DNA of 64,000 bases from Pseudomonas brassicacearum. GTDB taxonomy: Bacteria; Pseudomonadota; Gammaproteobacteria; Pseudomonadales; Pseudomonadaceae. Of this stretch, positions 53,407-63,440 are shown piece after piece. The position numbers were made by a program, and so were the translations under genes. The DNA is taken from contig NZ_MOBJ01000015.1 in the NCBI RefSeq assembly GCF_003732225.1, positions 100,585-164,584 on the forward strand, in the 5' to 3' direction. The notes under the pieces were generated by a model. The model ran no database searches and had not been told where the DNA came from. It saw nothing but the letters and a program-made list of their open reading frames with translations. Positions within the stretch are counted from its first letter, which is position 1; every line of letters begins with the position of its first letter.

Positions 53407-54299
53407 GCGGCCTCCCAGTTCCAGCGGCTTTCGGCCACTGCATCGTGGGCGTGCAGACTTTCGGCGTGAACCACGCGTAACTGAAAAGCCTTGATGCCGG
53501 GAGAGCGTTTCAACGCCAGATTCAAACGCCGTGCGGCGTCTTCGCAGAACATCAGGTTCTGACCGTTGGCCAAGGCGAACGCTTGTTCGTCAGCGCGTTT
53601 TACTGCGGTTTGCACAGCGGTACCTAGCGCGGCTTCGGTGTCGTTGATTGCGGCGATCAGAGGCAGGTCGTCCAGAAAGTCATCCAGTCGTAACCGTAAT
53701 TGCGCGCTGCTGCGTTGGCTGTGGGGCGTCGCGATGATGCCTTTAGAGGAACCGAGCCAAGCCAGAACGTCGGCGTGCTGCAATGGCGTGTTGGCAAAGT
53801 CGTCGATGAATTGCTGCTGAATAAGCTGCCTCGAAAGTGCAGCTGAGCAGGGACAGGTGGACGAGTAAGAAGCTTCAATTTTAAGTTCCACGTGGAACAC
53901 TGCGTTTTCCAAACGCGCTTCGATGCTGATCGGATAGCTTTTCCAGCCGGCCAAAGGGCTGATCAAGGCTGGGCGTTTGAGCAGTAAATCGGCGTGAATA
54001 CGCAGGTAAGCCGCGCTGGACAGACCTTCGTGGCTGTCGAGAAAGCGTTGCAGAACTCGCCGTAGCAACGAGGGTGTGAGGCTTTCCTGCTCGAGCATCT
54101 CCAGTGCCAGATACAGCCGTGACATATGAATGCCACGCGCCTCGCCATCATCGAGGCTGACGCCTGCGTCAGCTTTCGCGCTCAATCGCTGGCCGTCGAA
54201 CACAACAGGAAGAGCAATACCGCACATGCCCACCCATTCGAGAGGCAAGGCTTGGCGTGAGGCCTGCGCGGCGATATCCGGCAGAGTCAGCGCATTCAT
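53403..54299 (-). CDS. folE2: GTP cyclohydrolase I type IB
   Basis: This 298-residue FolE2 makes dihydroneopterin triphosphate for folate without needing zinc, replacing zinc-dependent FolE. The start MNALTLPDIAAQ is the family N-terminus; an ATG four codons earlier is possible. Catalytic-Cys region is SSTCPCSAAL (Cys149). FolE2 is a well-known member of Zur regulons, and a perfect Zur box lies 32 bases upstream. It leads the five-gene minus-strand operon. Confidence 0.95.
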   Translation of the reverse strand: MNALTLPDIAAQASRQALPLEWVGMCGIALPVVFDGQRLSAKADAGVSLDDGEARGIHMSRLYLALEMLEQESLTPSLLRRVLQRFLDSHEGLSSAAYLRIHADLLLKRPALISPLAGWKSYPISIEARLENAVFHVELKIEASYSSTCPCSAALSRQLIQQQFIDDFANTPLQHADVLAWLGSSKGIIATPHSQRSSAQLRLRLDDFLDDLPLIAAINDTEAALGTAVQTAVKRADEQAFALANGQNLMFCEDAARRLNLALKRSPGIKAFQLRVVHAESLHAHDAVAESRWNWEAA

Positions 54300-54330
54300 G
54301 AGCAGGTCCATCGTTGGAAATGTTTTGCCA

Positions 54331-54345
54331 TGTTATATTATAACA
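54331..54345. promoter_or_regulatory. Zur box between folE2 operon and amidase gene
   Basis: TGTTATATTATAACA is a perfect palindrome (7+1+7) that fits the Zur operator pattern of gammaproteobacteria. It is placed to control both divergent transcripts: folE2 and its operon on the minus strand, the amidase on the plus strand. Confidence 0.9.
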
Positions 54346-54385
54346 ATCAAATCGACGATGCCTTTTTCTCGAGCGGTCTTTCACT

Positions 54386-55597
54386 ATGCACAGGCGACAA
54401 TTGCTCAATCTGCTGTTGGCCAGCGCTGCGCTGGTCTTACCTTTCGGCGTGTCGGCGACGCAGATCCGTAATGCACGGCTCTGGCGTTCGGATGACAAGC
54501 TTCGCCTGGTACTCGATCTGAGCGGACCGGTGCAGTACAAAACCTTCTCGTTGAGTGCGCCCGAGCGACTGATCATCGACTTGAGCGGTGCGCAGCTCAG
54601 CGGTGACTTCAGCCAATTAGCGCTCACCAACACGGTGATTCGTTCGATCCGTTCAGGGCACTTCGGGCAAGGCGATACGCGGATCGTCCTCGACCTTACT
54701 GGTCCGGTGCGGCTCAATAGTTTTCTACTGCCGCCACAGGACGGGCAGGGCCATCGTCTGGTACTTGATCTACTGAGCGCCGCACCCGTGCAGATCGCCG
54801 CGGCTGCACCGTTGGTTCAGCGTGAAACGCCGATCGACAAGGCTCATCCCAAGCGCGACATCATCGTCGTGGTCGACCCTGGACATGGCGGCAAGGACCC
54901 CGGCGCGATTGGCGCCAAAGGCGAGCGCGAGAAAGACGTGGTGCTGTCCATCGCACAATTGCTGGCCAAGCGTTTGAAGCGCGAGAAAGGTTTCGATGTG
55001 AAATTGGTGCGCAACGACGACTTCTTCGTGCCGCTGCGCAAACGTGTGGAGATCGCCCGTACGCATAAGGCCGACATGTTCATCTCGGTGCACGCTGACG
55101 CGGCACCACGGCTCACGGCCTCTGGCGCTTCGGTTTACGCATTGTCCGAAGGTGGCGCGACCTCGGCCACGGCGCGCTTCATGGCGCAACGGGAAAACGG
55201 TGCCGATTTGCTCGGTGCGACCAGTCTGCTCAACTTGAAGGACAAGGATCCGATGCTCGCCGGAGTGATCCTCGACATGTCGATGAACGCCACCATCGCC
55301 GCCAGTTTGCAGCTCGGCAATACGGTGCTTGGTAGCCTGGCGGGCATTACCACACTGCATCAGAAGCGCGTGGAACAGGCCGGTTTTGCAGTGCTGAAAT
55401 CACCGGATGTGCCATCAATCCTGGTAGAAACCGGCTTCATTTCCAACGCCCGCGACAGCCAGCGGCTGGTGACGGCGCGGCATCAAAAGGCGGTAGCCGA
55501 CGGTCTTTTTGAAGGTTTGCAGCGCTATTTTCAGAAGAATCCGCCGGTGAACAGTTACATGGCCTGGCAGCAGTTACAGCAAAAATCGCAGGTCTAG
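54386..55597 (+). CDS. N-acetylmuramoyl-L-alanine amidase (AmiC-like, Zur-box linked)
   Basis: This 403-residue periplasmic peptidoglycan amidase has a Tat-like signal (RRQLLNLLLASAALVLPFGVSA), an AMIN domain (about 25-130) and an Amidase_3 domain (about 157-385). Zinc ligands are in VDPGHGGKDPGA (His167), Glu180 and SVHADA, with the catalytic Glu in LVETGFISN. It cleaves the stem peptide off glycan strands at division. A zinc enzyme in a Zur-controlled position is probably a high-affinity back-up copy; P. aeruginosa has a similar arrangement (PA5538). Confidence 0.92.
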   Translation: MHRRQLLNLLLASAALVLPFGVSATQIRNARLWRSDDKLRLVLDLSGPVQYKTFSLSAPERLIIDLSGAQLSGDFSQLALTNTVIRSIRSGHFGQGDTRIVLDLTGPVRLNSFLLPPQDGQGHRLVLDLLSAAPVQIAAAAPLVQRETPIDKAHPKRDIIVVVDPGHGGKDPGAIGAKGEREKDVVLSIAQLLAKRLKREKGFDVKLVRNDDFFVPLRKRVEIARTHKADMFISVHADAAPRLTASGASVYALSEGGATSATARFMAQRENGADLLGATSLLNLKDKDPMLAGVILDMSMNATIAASLQLGNTVLGSLAGITTLHQKRVEQAGFAVLKSPDVPSILVETGFISNARDSQRLVTARHQKAVADGLFEGLQRYFQKNPPVNSYMAWQQLQQKSQV

Positions 55598-55971
55598 CAG
55601 CCAGTCAGCCGGCTACAGGTGAACTTGCCGCTGGAACCGCCGGAGCTGGAAAACCGATTGAGGGTGGTCCAGCCAACGCGGCGGCTGTAGCCGACCCAGG
55701 CTTCGCCGTCGGACGCCAAACCGGTGAAGAACGTCAGTTGGCCGTAACGGCTGCTGGTCTGCGCCCAATAGCGTTTGCCGGTCACTTCAAACCCGCGCAT
55801 GTAGGTCGTACTGCCCGCCGTGGCGACACTGTAAGCATTGCCGTCGGGGTCCACGCAGGCCAGCAAATTGGCGCTGCGCGTGCACTTCGCCAGGCTCGGC
55901 ATCTGCGCGCAAGCGTTTGCTGCGACCAACAGCGAAAGGCTCAACAGTGTGCATTTCAAGGCCTTGTGCAT
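55594..55971 (-). CDS. Small secreted Cys-containing protein, unknown
   Basis: This 125-residue protein from ATG 55971 has a signal peptide (MHKALKCTLLSLSLLVAANACA). The mature part has Cys pairs suited to disulfides (SLAKCTRSANLLACVDPDGNAY, and GKFTCSRLTGC at the end) and is rich in Ser/Thr/Gly/Tyr. The family is not recognised. It diverges from a COG0523 gene across a perfect Zur box, so it too may respond to zinc. Its stop shares the CTAG of the convergent amidase. Confidence 0.7.
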   Translation of the reverse strand: MHKALKCTLLSLSLLVAANACAQMPSLAKCTRSANLLACVDPDGNAYSVATAGSTTYMRGFEVTGKRYWAQTSSRYGQLTFFTGLASDGEAWVGYSRRVGWTTLNRFSSSGGSSGKFTCSRLTGC

Positions 55972-56051
55972 GGGCTTTCTCGTGGGGTGAGCGGGATCAA
56001 GCATTGCGTCCTTTGTCGTTGGACGCAAGAGGGGGATTGGCGTCTTTGTGT

Positions 56052-56066
56052 TGTTATACTATAACA
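56052..56066. promoter_or_regulatory. Zur box before the COG0523 GTPase
   Basis: TGTTATACTATAACA is a perfect 7+1+7 palindrome differing only in the centre from the box at 54331. It lies 43 bases before the GTPase ATG and 80 bases from the divergent small-protein start, so it may control both. Confidence 0.9.
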
Positions 56067-56109
56067 TTGAAAAATCACCTGACCGGCCACCCCTGATGAG
56101 GAATACCTG

Positions 56110-57317
<1,208 letters not shown>

Positions 57318-57318
<1 letters not shown>

Positions 57319-57959
57319 TGTTGGCGCCGATTCTGAAAGTGCGCCCGGTGGTTCGTCAGGTACAGGGCCAAACCCCTGAAGTCTTCACGCAGATACTTGA
57401 AGACGGCACCAACCTGGCTGTCTGGCAGCGCCGTTTGCCGGCACATATCGCCGATTTCGGCAGATTGTTGCTGTCATTGAACGAGCCGCTAGCGGAGTCG
57501 TTGGTTGTGGAGTTGGCGACAGACGACGTTGAACCCGATCTGCGGGGGCTGGCCGAAAGCTTCAGTGATCTGGAAGGCTACGAAGGGTTTATCGCTGACG
57601 TTTCATGGCTGGTCAGCGCGTTTGCCTGCTTGCTGGGGGCGACGCGTATCGGCTTGCGTTTACGAGTGCTGGATAAAGCCATGTGCCCGCGTTTTCACGT
57701 CGATCATGTGCCGGTGCGGCTGATTACCACCTACGCCGGTATCGGCAGTCAGTGGCTCAGAGAAGGCGCCATGGATCGTAAGAACCTGGCCAGGGCGGAG
57801 ACCGAGCCGCAGGACTGTGAGCAAATGCTCTGTGGTGAAGTGGCGTTGCTCAAGGGCGAGAAGTGGCACGGCAACGAGGGCTTCGGGTTGATTCATCGTT
57901 CGCCGCAACCGGCACCGGGTGAGCGTCGGCTGATCCTGACCCTCGACTGGCTCGCGTGA
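57318..57959 (+). CDS. DUF1826 family protein
   Basis: This 213-residue cytoplasmic protein starts at ATG 57318 on the GTPase stop. The conserved CPRFHVDHVPVRLITTYAG stretch (about 123-141) contains Cys, an HxD pair and a further His, and could be a metal site. DUF1826 genes are commonly found next to COG0523 genes; its role is unknown. It might be a client or partner of the GTPase. Confidence 0.85.
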
Positions 57960-57960
57960 C

Positions 57961-58317
57961 TCAAGGCGTGAGCCACGCGCCCTGACTCTGGCTTTCGCAA
58001 AATGGTTTCAGGTACGCCGCGTCTGTAGCTACACCGTAATAGTGAATATCCTGCCGGTAAGGCATATTGGCGACTTGAGCGTTGCTGCACACTCCGAAGG
58101 CGCCGCTGGGGCATTGGTCGAGAAATGCGACGTCGACCTTCTGCCCCGCGAGGTTTGGCTGACAGAAGCCGTCATGGAACAGCTTTTCCGGGATGTTGCG
58201 GTTCTGCTGGCAGACTTTGACGTCGAGCCGCTCCGCTTGGCTATGAACCACACAGGCCTGGGCCAGCGCCTCGCCCGAAGCGAAGGCCAACAGCAATGGC
58301 AAGCCGATCAGTCGCAT
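57961..58317 (-). CDS. Small secreted Cys-rich protein, unknown
   Basis: This 118-residue protein from ATG 58317 has a signal peptide (MRLIGLPLLLAFASGEALAQA) and six Cys in the mature part (ACVVH, VKVCQQN, GFCQPN, DQCPSG, GVCSNA, PFCES), suited to three disulfides. It lies convergent to DUF1826 and only 27 bases from the divergent second COG0523 GTPase. Family not recognised. Confidence 0.7.
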   Translation of the reverse strand: MRLIGLPLLLAFASGEALAQACVVHSQAERLDVKVCQQNRNIPEKLFHDGFCQPNLAGQKVDVAFLDQCPSGAFGVCSNAQVANMPYRQDIHYYGVATDAAYLKPFCESQSQGAWLTP

Positions 58318-58344
58318 CCTTTCCCTCCCAGGAAACTGCCAAAC

Positions 58345-59316
58345 ATGCTGCAAAACATTCCTACTCACGTCATCGCCGGACCGTTAGGTGCCGGCAAGAC
58401 CAGCCTGATCAAGCATCTGCTGACGCAGCGGCCGGCGAACGAGCGCTGGGCGGTGCTGATCAACGAGTTCGGCCAGATCGGTCTCGACGCCGCGCTGTTG
58501 ACCACCGGCGCCGATGGTATCGCACTGGGTGAAGTGGCTGGCGGCTGTTTGTGTTGCGTCAATGGTGCGCCGTTTCAGATCGGCCTTGGGCGGTTGCTGC
58601 GTAAATCACGGCCGGATCGCTTGTTTATCGAGCCCTCCGGGCTTGGACACCCGGCGCAACTGCTCAAGCAATTAAGCGAAGCGCCATGGCAAGGCGTGCT
58701 GGCGGTTCAACCGAGCGTTCTGGTGCTCGACGCTCAAGCACTGGCCGCCGGAAAACCACTCCCTGCCGCGCAACAGGAAGCCCTGTCGAGCGCCGGTCTG
58801 TTGTTGATGAACAAGGCTGAGCAATTGAGCGATGAGGATCGTCAGCGCATCACCGCGCAGCTGCCGGAATGCCCGCTGTACTGGACGCAGCAGGGCGCTC
58901 TGGCACTGAGTGACTTGCCAGGTGTCAGCCGCCGAGCGGTCGAGGGTGTGGATAACTTCAATGTACCCAAAAGTCTGGCGCAGATGCCGGCGCTCTGGAC
59001 TGATCCGACACAGCCGATTTGCCTGAGCCAGCAGCAGGAAGGTGGCTGGAGTATTGGTTGGCGTTGGCACCCGAGTCAGTCGTTCGAACTTTCTCGGGTC
59101 CAGGCTTGCCTGGCGGCGTTGGACTGGCGCCGGGCCAAGCTGGTTATCCACGGCACCGGGGGTTGGGTGTCGGCCAACTCGCTGGATAACGCCGCGCTGC
59201 ACTGGCAACCCAGTGAATGGCGTCAGGATTCGCGCATCGAGCTTATTTTCGATAAGCCGCAGGATGCCGAATCACTACAGAGGAAACTCGTGAACTGCCG
59301 TGTGAGCCTGATTTAA
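58345..59316 (+). CDS. Second COG0523/CobW-like GTPase
   Basis: This 323-residue G3E GTPase is shorter than the one at 56110. It has P-loop GPLGAGKT (12-19), CxCC in GGCLCCVNG (Cys68/70/71), IEPSGLGHP and a guanine motif MNKAE. The frame is open 300 bases upstream but the family start is ATG 58345. It may serve a different client metal protein. No perfect Zur box was seen just upstream. Confidence 0.9.
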   Translation: MLQNIPTHVIAGPLGAGKTSLIKHLLTQRPANERWAVLINEFGQIGLDAALLTTGADGIALGEVAGGCLCCVNGAPFQIGLGRLLRKSRPDRLFIEPSGLGHPAQLLKQLSEAPWQGVLAVQPSVLVLDAQALAAGKPLPAAQQEALSSAGLLLMNKAEQLSDEDRQRITAQLPECPLYWTQQGALALSDLPGVSRRAVEGVDNFNVPKSLAQMPALWTDPTQPICLSQQQEGGWSIGWRWHPSQSFELSRVQACLAALDWRRAKLVIHGTGGWVSANSLDNAALHWQPSEWRQDSRIELIFDKPQDAESLQRKLVNCRVSLI

Positions 59317-59328
59317 CGCGGCTCAGGT

Positions 59329-59727
59329 TCAATGACGCCACTTGTTATGGTCCTGGCGCCATTGGCTCAGCTCGATCACTTCGGCGCTGGGCAGCACAGG
59401 TTTTTCCTCAAGCGGAATCGGGTAGGGTGCCAATTCGATCTGCGCGCTGTGGGCGCCGAACTGGGTGATGGTGCCGGTGTGACGTGTTTCGCCGGTCACG
59501 GTGAACTCAAAGTTATACACACGGGCCAGACGTCGCCGCCCGTTGGCGTCCTTCACGAAGCCGATTTTTTTCAACGCCACATTGCCGTCGAGCAATTCGA
59601 TGTCGAGTTTGGCGCAATGCCGCTTGACCCGTTCCAGGGCCCGCTCACGCAGGCCATGGTTGTGCCACAGCCAGGCGGCACCGGTCGCCAGCAGCATCAG
59701 CACGAAGATATTTCCAAGGGTCAGCAT
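59329..59727 (-). CDS. DUF3301 family membrane-anchored protein
   Basis: This 132-residue protein has one N-terminal membrane helix (GNIFVLMLLATGAAWLW) and a basic segment (RERALERVKRHC), then the conserved LDIELLDGNVALKKIGFVKDANGRRRLARVYNFEFTVTG domain. Function is unknown. It converges with the second GTPase. Confidence 0.82.
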   Translation of the reverse strand: MLTLGNIFVLMLLATGAAWLWHNHGLRERALERVKRHCAKLDIELLDGNVALKKIGFVKDANGRRRLARVYNFEFTVTGETRHTGTITQFGAHSAQIELAPYPIPLEEKPVLPSAEVIELSQWRQDHNKWRH

Positions 59728-59842
59728 GAACAGTGCTCCAACAAATTAGTGTCAGCTTAACTGTCTCTCCGGTCTGTCGTACAGGCTCCGTTTAGTCGCA
59801 TACTGCGCGGCTCGAATTTCAATCGTTTTACGGAAATCCCGC

Positions 59843-60715
59843 ATGAAACGTACTCCCCATCTGCTCGCCATCCAGTCCCACGTGGTTTTCGGTCACGCCG
59901 GCAACAGCGCCGCGGTTTTCCCGATGCAGCGGGTCGGGGTGAATGTCTGGCCGCTCAATACCGTGCAGTTCTCCAACCACACTCAATACGGCCAGTGGGC
60001 TGGCGAAGTATTGGCGCCGCAGCAGATTCCCGAGCTGGTGGAAGGCATCGCGGCCATTGGCGAACTGGGTAACTGCGACGCGGTGCTGTCAGGCTACCTG
60101 GGCAGCGCCGCTCAAGGTCGGGCGATCCTCAGCGGCGTGGCGCGGATCAAGGCGATCAACCCCAACGCCCTGTACCTGTGCGACCCGGTGATGGGGCATG
60201 CGGAGAAGGGCTGCATCGTGCCGGCCGAAGTCAGCGACTTCCTGCTGGATGAAGCCGCCGCGGTGGCGGACTTCATGTGCCCCAACCAACTGGAACTGGA
60301 CAGCTTCTCCGGGCGCAAGCCGCTGTCGCTGTTCGATTGCCTGGCGATGGCCCGCGCGCTGCTGGCACGTGGCCCGAAGGCGGTGTTGGTCAAGCATCTG
60401 GATTACCCCGGCAAATTGCCGGACAGCTTCGAGATGCTGCTGGTGACAGCCGAAGGCAGTTGGCACCTGCGCCGGCCATTGCTGGCGTTTCCGCGTCAGC
60501 CGGTGGGCGTGGGCGACCTGACGTCGGGTCTGTTCCTGGCTCGGGTGCTGTTGGGGGACAGCTTGGTCGCGGCCTTTGAATTCACGGCGTCGGCGGTGCA
60601 TGAAGTACTGCTGGAAACCCAGGCTTGCGCCAGCTACGAGTTGGAGCTGGTGCGCGCCCAGGATCGTATTACCCATCCTCGAGTGAAGTTCGAGGCGACG
60701 GCGATCAGTTTGTAA
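59843..60715 (+). CDS. pdxY: Pyridoxal kinase PdxY
   Basis: This 290-residue ribokinase-fold enzyme phosphorylates pyridoxal in the B6 salvage route. The N-terminus (HLLAIQSHVVFGHAGNSAAVFPMQRVGVNVWPLNTVQFSNH) is typical, and the catalytic Asp lies in the GVGDLTSGL anion-hole motif (about 221-229). Length is standard. It is a single gene with its own short upstream region. Confidence 0.95.
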   Translation: MKRTPHLLAIQSHVVFGHAGNSAAVFPMQRVGVNVWPLNTVQFSNHTQYGQWAGEVLAPQQIPELVEGIAAIGELGNCDAVLSGYLGSAAQGRAILSGVARIKAINPNALYLCDPVMGHAEKGCIVPAEVSDFLLDEAAAVADFMCPNQLELDSFSGRKPLSLFDCLAMARALLARGPKAVLVKHLDYPGKLPDSFEMLLVTAEGSWHLRRPLLAFPRQPVGVGDLTSGLFLARVLLGDSLVAAFEFTASAVHEVLLETQACASYELELVRAQDRITHPRVKFEATAISL

Positions 60716-60731
60716 CGGCGTCGCGGCACAA

Positions 60732-60773
60732 AAGATCGCAGCCTGCGGCAGCTCCTACATAGGCTGCGATCTT
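60732..60773. repeat. REP-like inverted repeat after pdxY
   Basis: AAGATCGCAGCCT (60732-60744) pairs with AGGCTGCGATCTT (60761-60773). Same family as the 7.4- and 20.6-kb elements. It sits between convergent genes and may end both transcripts. Confidence 0.85.
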
Positions 60774-60778
60774 GTGCT

Positions 60779-61261
60779 TTAAACGTCAGCCTTTATTTCG
60801 CGATAACGCTGGTCCAGCTCCTGGCGAATCTGCCGGCGCTGCTGGGCCTGGATGAACCGGCGTCTATCTTCGCTATTCTGCGGTTGCAACGGTGGGACAG
60901 CCGCCGGCTTACGCTGATCGTCGACCGCAACCATCGTGAAGAAACAGCTATTGGTGTGACGCACGGAGCGCTCGCGAATGTTCTCGGTTACCACCTTGAT
61001 GCCCACCTCCATCGAGGTGTTGCCGGTGTAGTTGACCGAAGCCAGAAAGGTCACCAGCTCACCGACATGGATCGGTTCGCGAAAGATCACCTGATCCACC
61101 GACAGGGTCACCACGTAGCGGCCGGCATAACGGCTGGCGCAGGCATAGGCGACTTCGTCGAGGTATTTGAGCAGGGTGCCACCGTGGACATTGCCAGAGA
61201 AGTTGGCCATGTCGGGGGTCATCAGTACCGTCATCGACAGCTGGGCGTTTCCGGGTTCCAT
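60779..61261 (-). CDS. Acyl-CoA thioesterase (YciA-type hotdog fold)
   Basis: This 160-residue hotdog protein hydrolyses acyl-CoAs. Characteristic segments are MTPDMANFSGNVHGGTLLKYLDEVAYACASRYAG, with the catalytic Asp-type residue in LDEVAY, and VDQVIFREPIHVGELVTFLASVNYTG. Length is standard for the family. The C-terminal basic/Gln-rich tail is variable. Confidence 0.9.
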   Translation of the reverse strand: MEPGNAQLSMTVLMTPDMANFSGNVHGGTLLKYLDEVAYACASRYAGRYVVTLSVDQVIFREPIHVGELVTFLASVNYTGNTSMEVGIKVVTENIRERSVRHTNSCFFTMVAVDDQRKPAAVPPLQPQNSEDRRRFIQAQQRRQIRQELDQRYREIKADV

Positions 61262-61515
61262 AGCACACTACTCACAGTTCAAGGCTGGGATTGCGGGAGC
61301 ACCTCTGTGGGTGCCTGGCTGGTTTTTCAAAACCACCGTTAACGGGACGCCACGCCGATGATGGCCGTCACGCCCGAATCGATCTGTTTCCATATATTGC
61401 GCCGCCTTTGCGCCTGAAGTCGCGGTGTTACCCTTCAAAAGCCCACTTCAAGGGCCCTTTCATCCGATCTGGTAATCGCCAACGACGTCAGCACATCCAT
61501 CGAGGAGCCCTTGCC
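61262..61515. other. 254-base divergent gap
   Basis: This region separates the thioesterase (minus) from the antiporter (plus). The antiporter frame is open through it, but there is no start with a ribosome site before ATG 61516. No repeat or operator was recognised; promoters for both genes are expected here. Confidence 0.5.
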
Positions 61516-63279
61516 ATGCATGCCATCAGTTTTATTCAGGATCTGGCAGTGATCATGCTGGTTGCGGGTGTGGTGACCATTGTTTTTCATCGACTCAAAC
61601 AGCCGGTGGTCCTGGGCTATATCGTTGCCGGTTTCATCATCGGCCCGCACACCCCGCCGTTCGGGCTGATCCACGACGAACAAACCATCAAGACCCTCGC
61701 CGAGCTGGGGGTGATTTTCCTGATGTTCTGCCTGGGCCTGGAGTTCAGCCTGCGCAAACTCTTCAAGGTCGGTGCCACGGCGTTCATTGCGGCGTTCCTG
61801 GAAATCGTGCTGATGATCTGGATCGGCTACGAAATCGGTCGCTGGTTTGACTGGAGCACCATGGATTCGCTGTTCCTCGGCGCGATCCTGGCGATTTCCT
61901 CGACCACCATCATCGTCAAGGCCCTCAACGATCTGAAGATGAAGAACCAACGCTTTGCCCAGCTGATCTTTGGCGTGTTGATCGTCGAAGACATCCTCGG
62001 GATCGGCATCATTGCCTTGCTTTCGAGTATCGCCGTCAGCGGCACCGTGAGCTCCGGCGAGGTGTTTTCCACCGTCGGCAAACTCTCGCTGTTCATGATC
62101 GTTGCGCTGGTGGTCGGCATCCTGCTGGTGCCGCGTTTACTGGCCTATGTGGCCAAGTTCGACAGTAACGAAATGCTGCTGATCACCGTGCTTGGCCTGT
62201 GTTTTGGCTTTTGCCTGCTGGTGGTCAAGCTTGAATACAGCATGGTGCTCGGGGCGTTTCTGATTGGTGCGATCATGGCGGAATCCCGGCAACTAGTGAA
62301 AATTGAACGCCTGATCGAGCCGGTTCGCGACATGTTCAGCGCCATCTTTTTTGTAGCAATCGGCCTGATGATCGACCCGCAGATTCTTCTTCAGTACGCC
62401 TGGCCGATTGTGGTGATTACTGTCGCCGTGGTGCTCGGCAAAATGCTCTCCTGCGGCCTTGGGGCGTTTATCGCCGGCAATGACGGACGCACCTCACTGC
62501 GAGTCGGCATGGGCCTGTCGCAGATTGGCGAATTTTCTTTCATCATCGCGGCGCTGGGCATGACCTTGCAGGTCACCAGCGATTTCCTCTATCCGGTGGC
62601 GGTCGCTGTTTCGGCCATCACCACCTTACTGACGCCGTACCTGATCCGTGCCGCCGATCCGCTATCGCTGAAGCTGGCTGCTGTAATCCCACAGCGCCTG
62701 GGCCGTGTGCTAGGGATGTATGGAGAATGGCTGCGCAGCATTCAACCGCAGGGCGAGGGTGCGCTGCTGGCGTCGATGATTCGGCGGATCTTGCTGCAGG
62801 TCGGGGTCAATCTGGCGCTGGTGGTGGCGATTTTCTTCTCAGGCAGCTTTTTTGCCGAGCGGATTTCCAGCTACCTGCACGCCTGGATCGATGATCCGAG
62901 CTGGCAGAAGGCGTTGATCTGGGGTGGGGCATTGCTGCTGTCGCTGCCGTTCCTGATTGCCGCTTATCGCAAGCTGAAGGCGCTCTCGATGTTGCTGGCG
63001 GAAATGGGCGTGAAACCGGAGATGGCCGGCCGCCACACGCAGCGAGTGCGTCGGGTGATCGCCGAAGTGATCCCGATCCTCTCGCTGCTGGTGATTTTCC
63101 TGCTGCTGGCAGCCTTGTCGGCCAGTATCTTGCCGACCAACAAGTTGCTGGTGCTGATCGCCGTTGTAACCGCCGCGGTAGCGGCTCTGCTCTGGCGCTG
63201 GTTCATCCGCGTGCACACACGGATGCAGGTGGCCCTGCTGGAAACCCTGGACAACCATAAGGATTCGTCCGGGCATTGA
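61516..63279 (+). CDS. Cation:proton antiporter (KefB/CPA2 family)
   Basis: This 587-residue membrane protein starts at ATG 61516 behind GAGGAG. The CPA2 exchanger domain (about 1-390, some 11-12 helices) has HRLKQPVVLGYIVAGFIIGPHTPP, LGVIFLMFCLGLEFS, VEDILGIGIIALLS and GLSQIGEFSFIIAALG. The last 190 residues hold three more membrane helices instead of the TrkA-N nucleotide domain found in KefB/KefC. It probably exchanges potassium or sodium for protons. Confidence 0.88.
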   Translation: MHAISFIQDLAVIMLVAGVVTIVFHRLKQPVVLGYIVAGFIIGPHTPPFGLIHDEQTIKTLAELGVIFLMFCLGLEFSLRKLFKVGATAFIAAFLEIVLMIWIGYEIGRWFDWSTMDSLFLGAILAISSTTIIVKALNDLKMKNQRFAQLIFGVLIVEDILGIGIIALLSSIAVSGTVSSGEVFSTVGKLSLFMIVALVVGILLVPRLLAYVAKFDSNEMLLITVLGLCFGFCLLVVKLEYSMVLGAFLIGAIMAESRQLVKIERLIEPVRDMFSAIFFVAIGLMIDPQILLQYAWPIVVITVAVVLGKMLSCGLGAFIAGNDGRTSLRVGMGLSQIGEFSFIIAALGMTLQVTSDFLYPVAVAVSAITTLLTPYLIRAADPLSLKLAAVIPQRLGRVLGMYGEWLRSIQPQGEGALLASMIRRILLQVGVNLALVVAIFFSGSFFAERISSYLHAWIDDPSWQKALIWGGALLLSLPFLIAAYRKLKALSMLLAEMGVKPEMAGRHTQRVRRVIAEVIPILSLLVIFLLLAALSASILPTNKLLVLIAVVTAAVAALLWRWFIRVHTRMQVALLETLDNHKDSSGH

Positions 63280-63297
63280 GGGCTGGTTAACGAGCCG

Positions 63298-63426
63298 TAG
63301 CAGCTGGCGTAGCCTGCGTTCGGTTGCGCAGCGACCGTAAATCCTGCCACTCGGTTAACCTGAAATACCTCTTTGCCTGATTTTACGACTGCTACGCAGC
63401 CGGACGCAGACTACGCCAGCTGCTAC
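63298..63426. repeat. REPIN, diverged copy of the 46.6-kb element
   Basis: A left arm beginning GTAGCAGCTGGCGTAGCCTG (63298) and a right arm ending CTACGCCAGCTGCTAC (to 63426) are imperfect inverted repeats. The spacer shares CCTGATTTTACGACTGCT with the 46.6-kb REPIN, showing common descent of the whole unit. It lies between the antiporter and the convergent SMI1-type gene. Confidence 0.82.
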
Positions 63427-63440
63427 AGACCAAAGGCAGA

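Noticed and set aside
61291..61515. 75-codon N-terminal extension of the cation/proton antiporter
   Set aside because: The extension is Arg/Pro-rich and not membrane-like; ATG 61516 has a good ribosome site and yields the standard family N-terminus.
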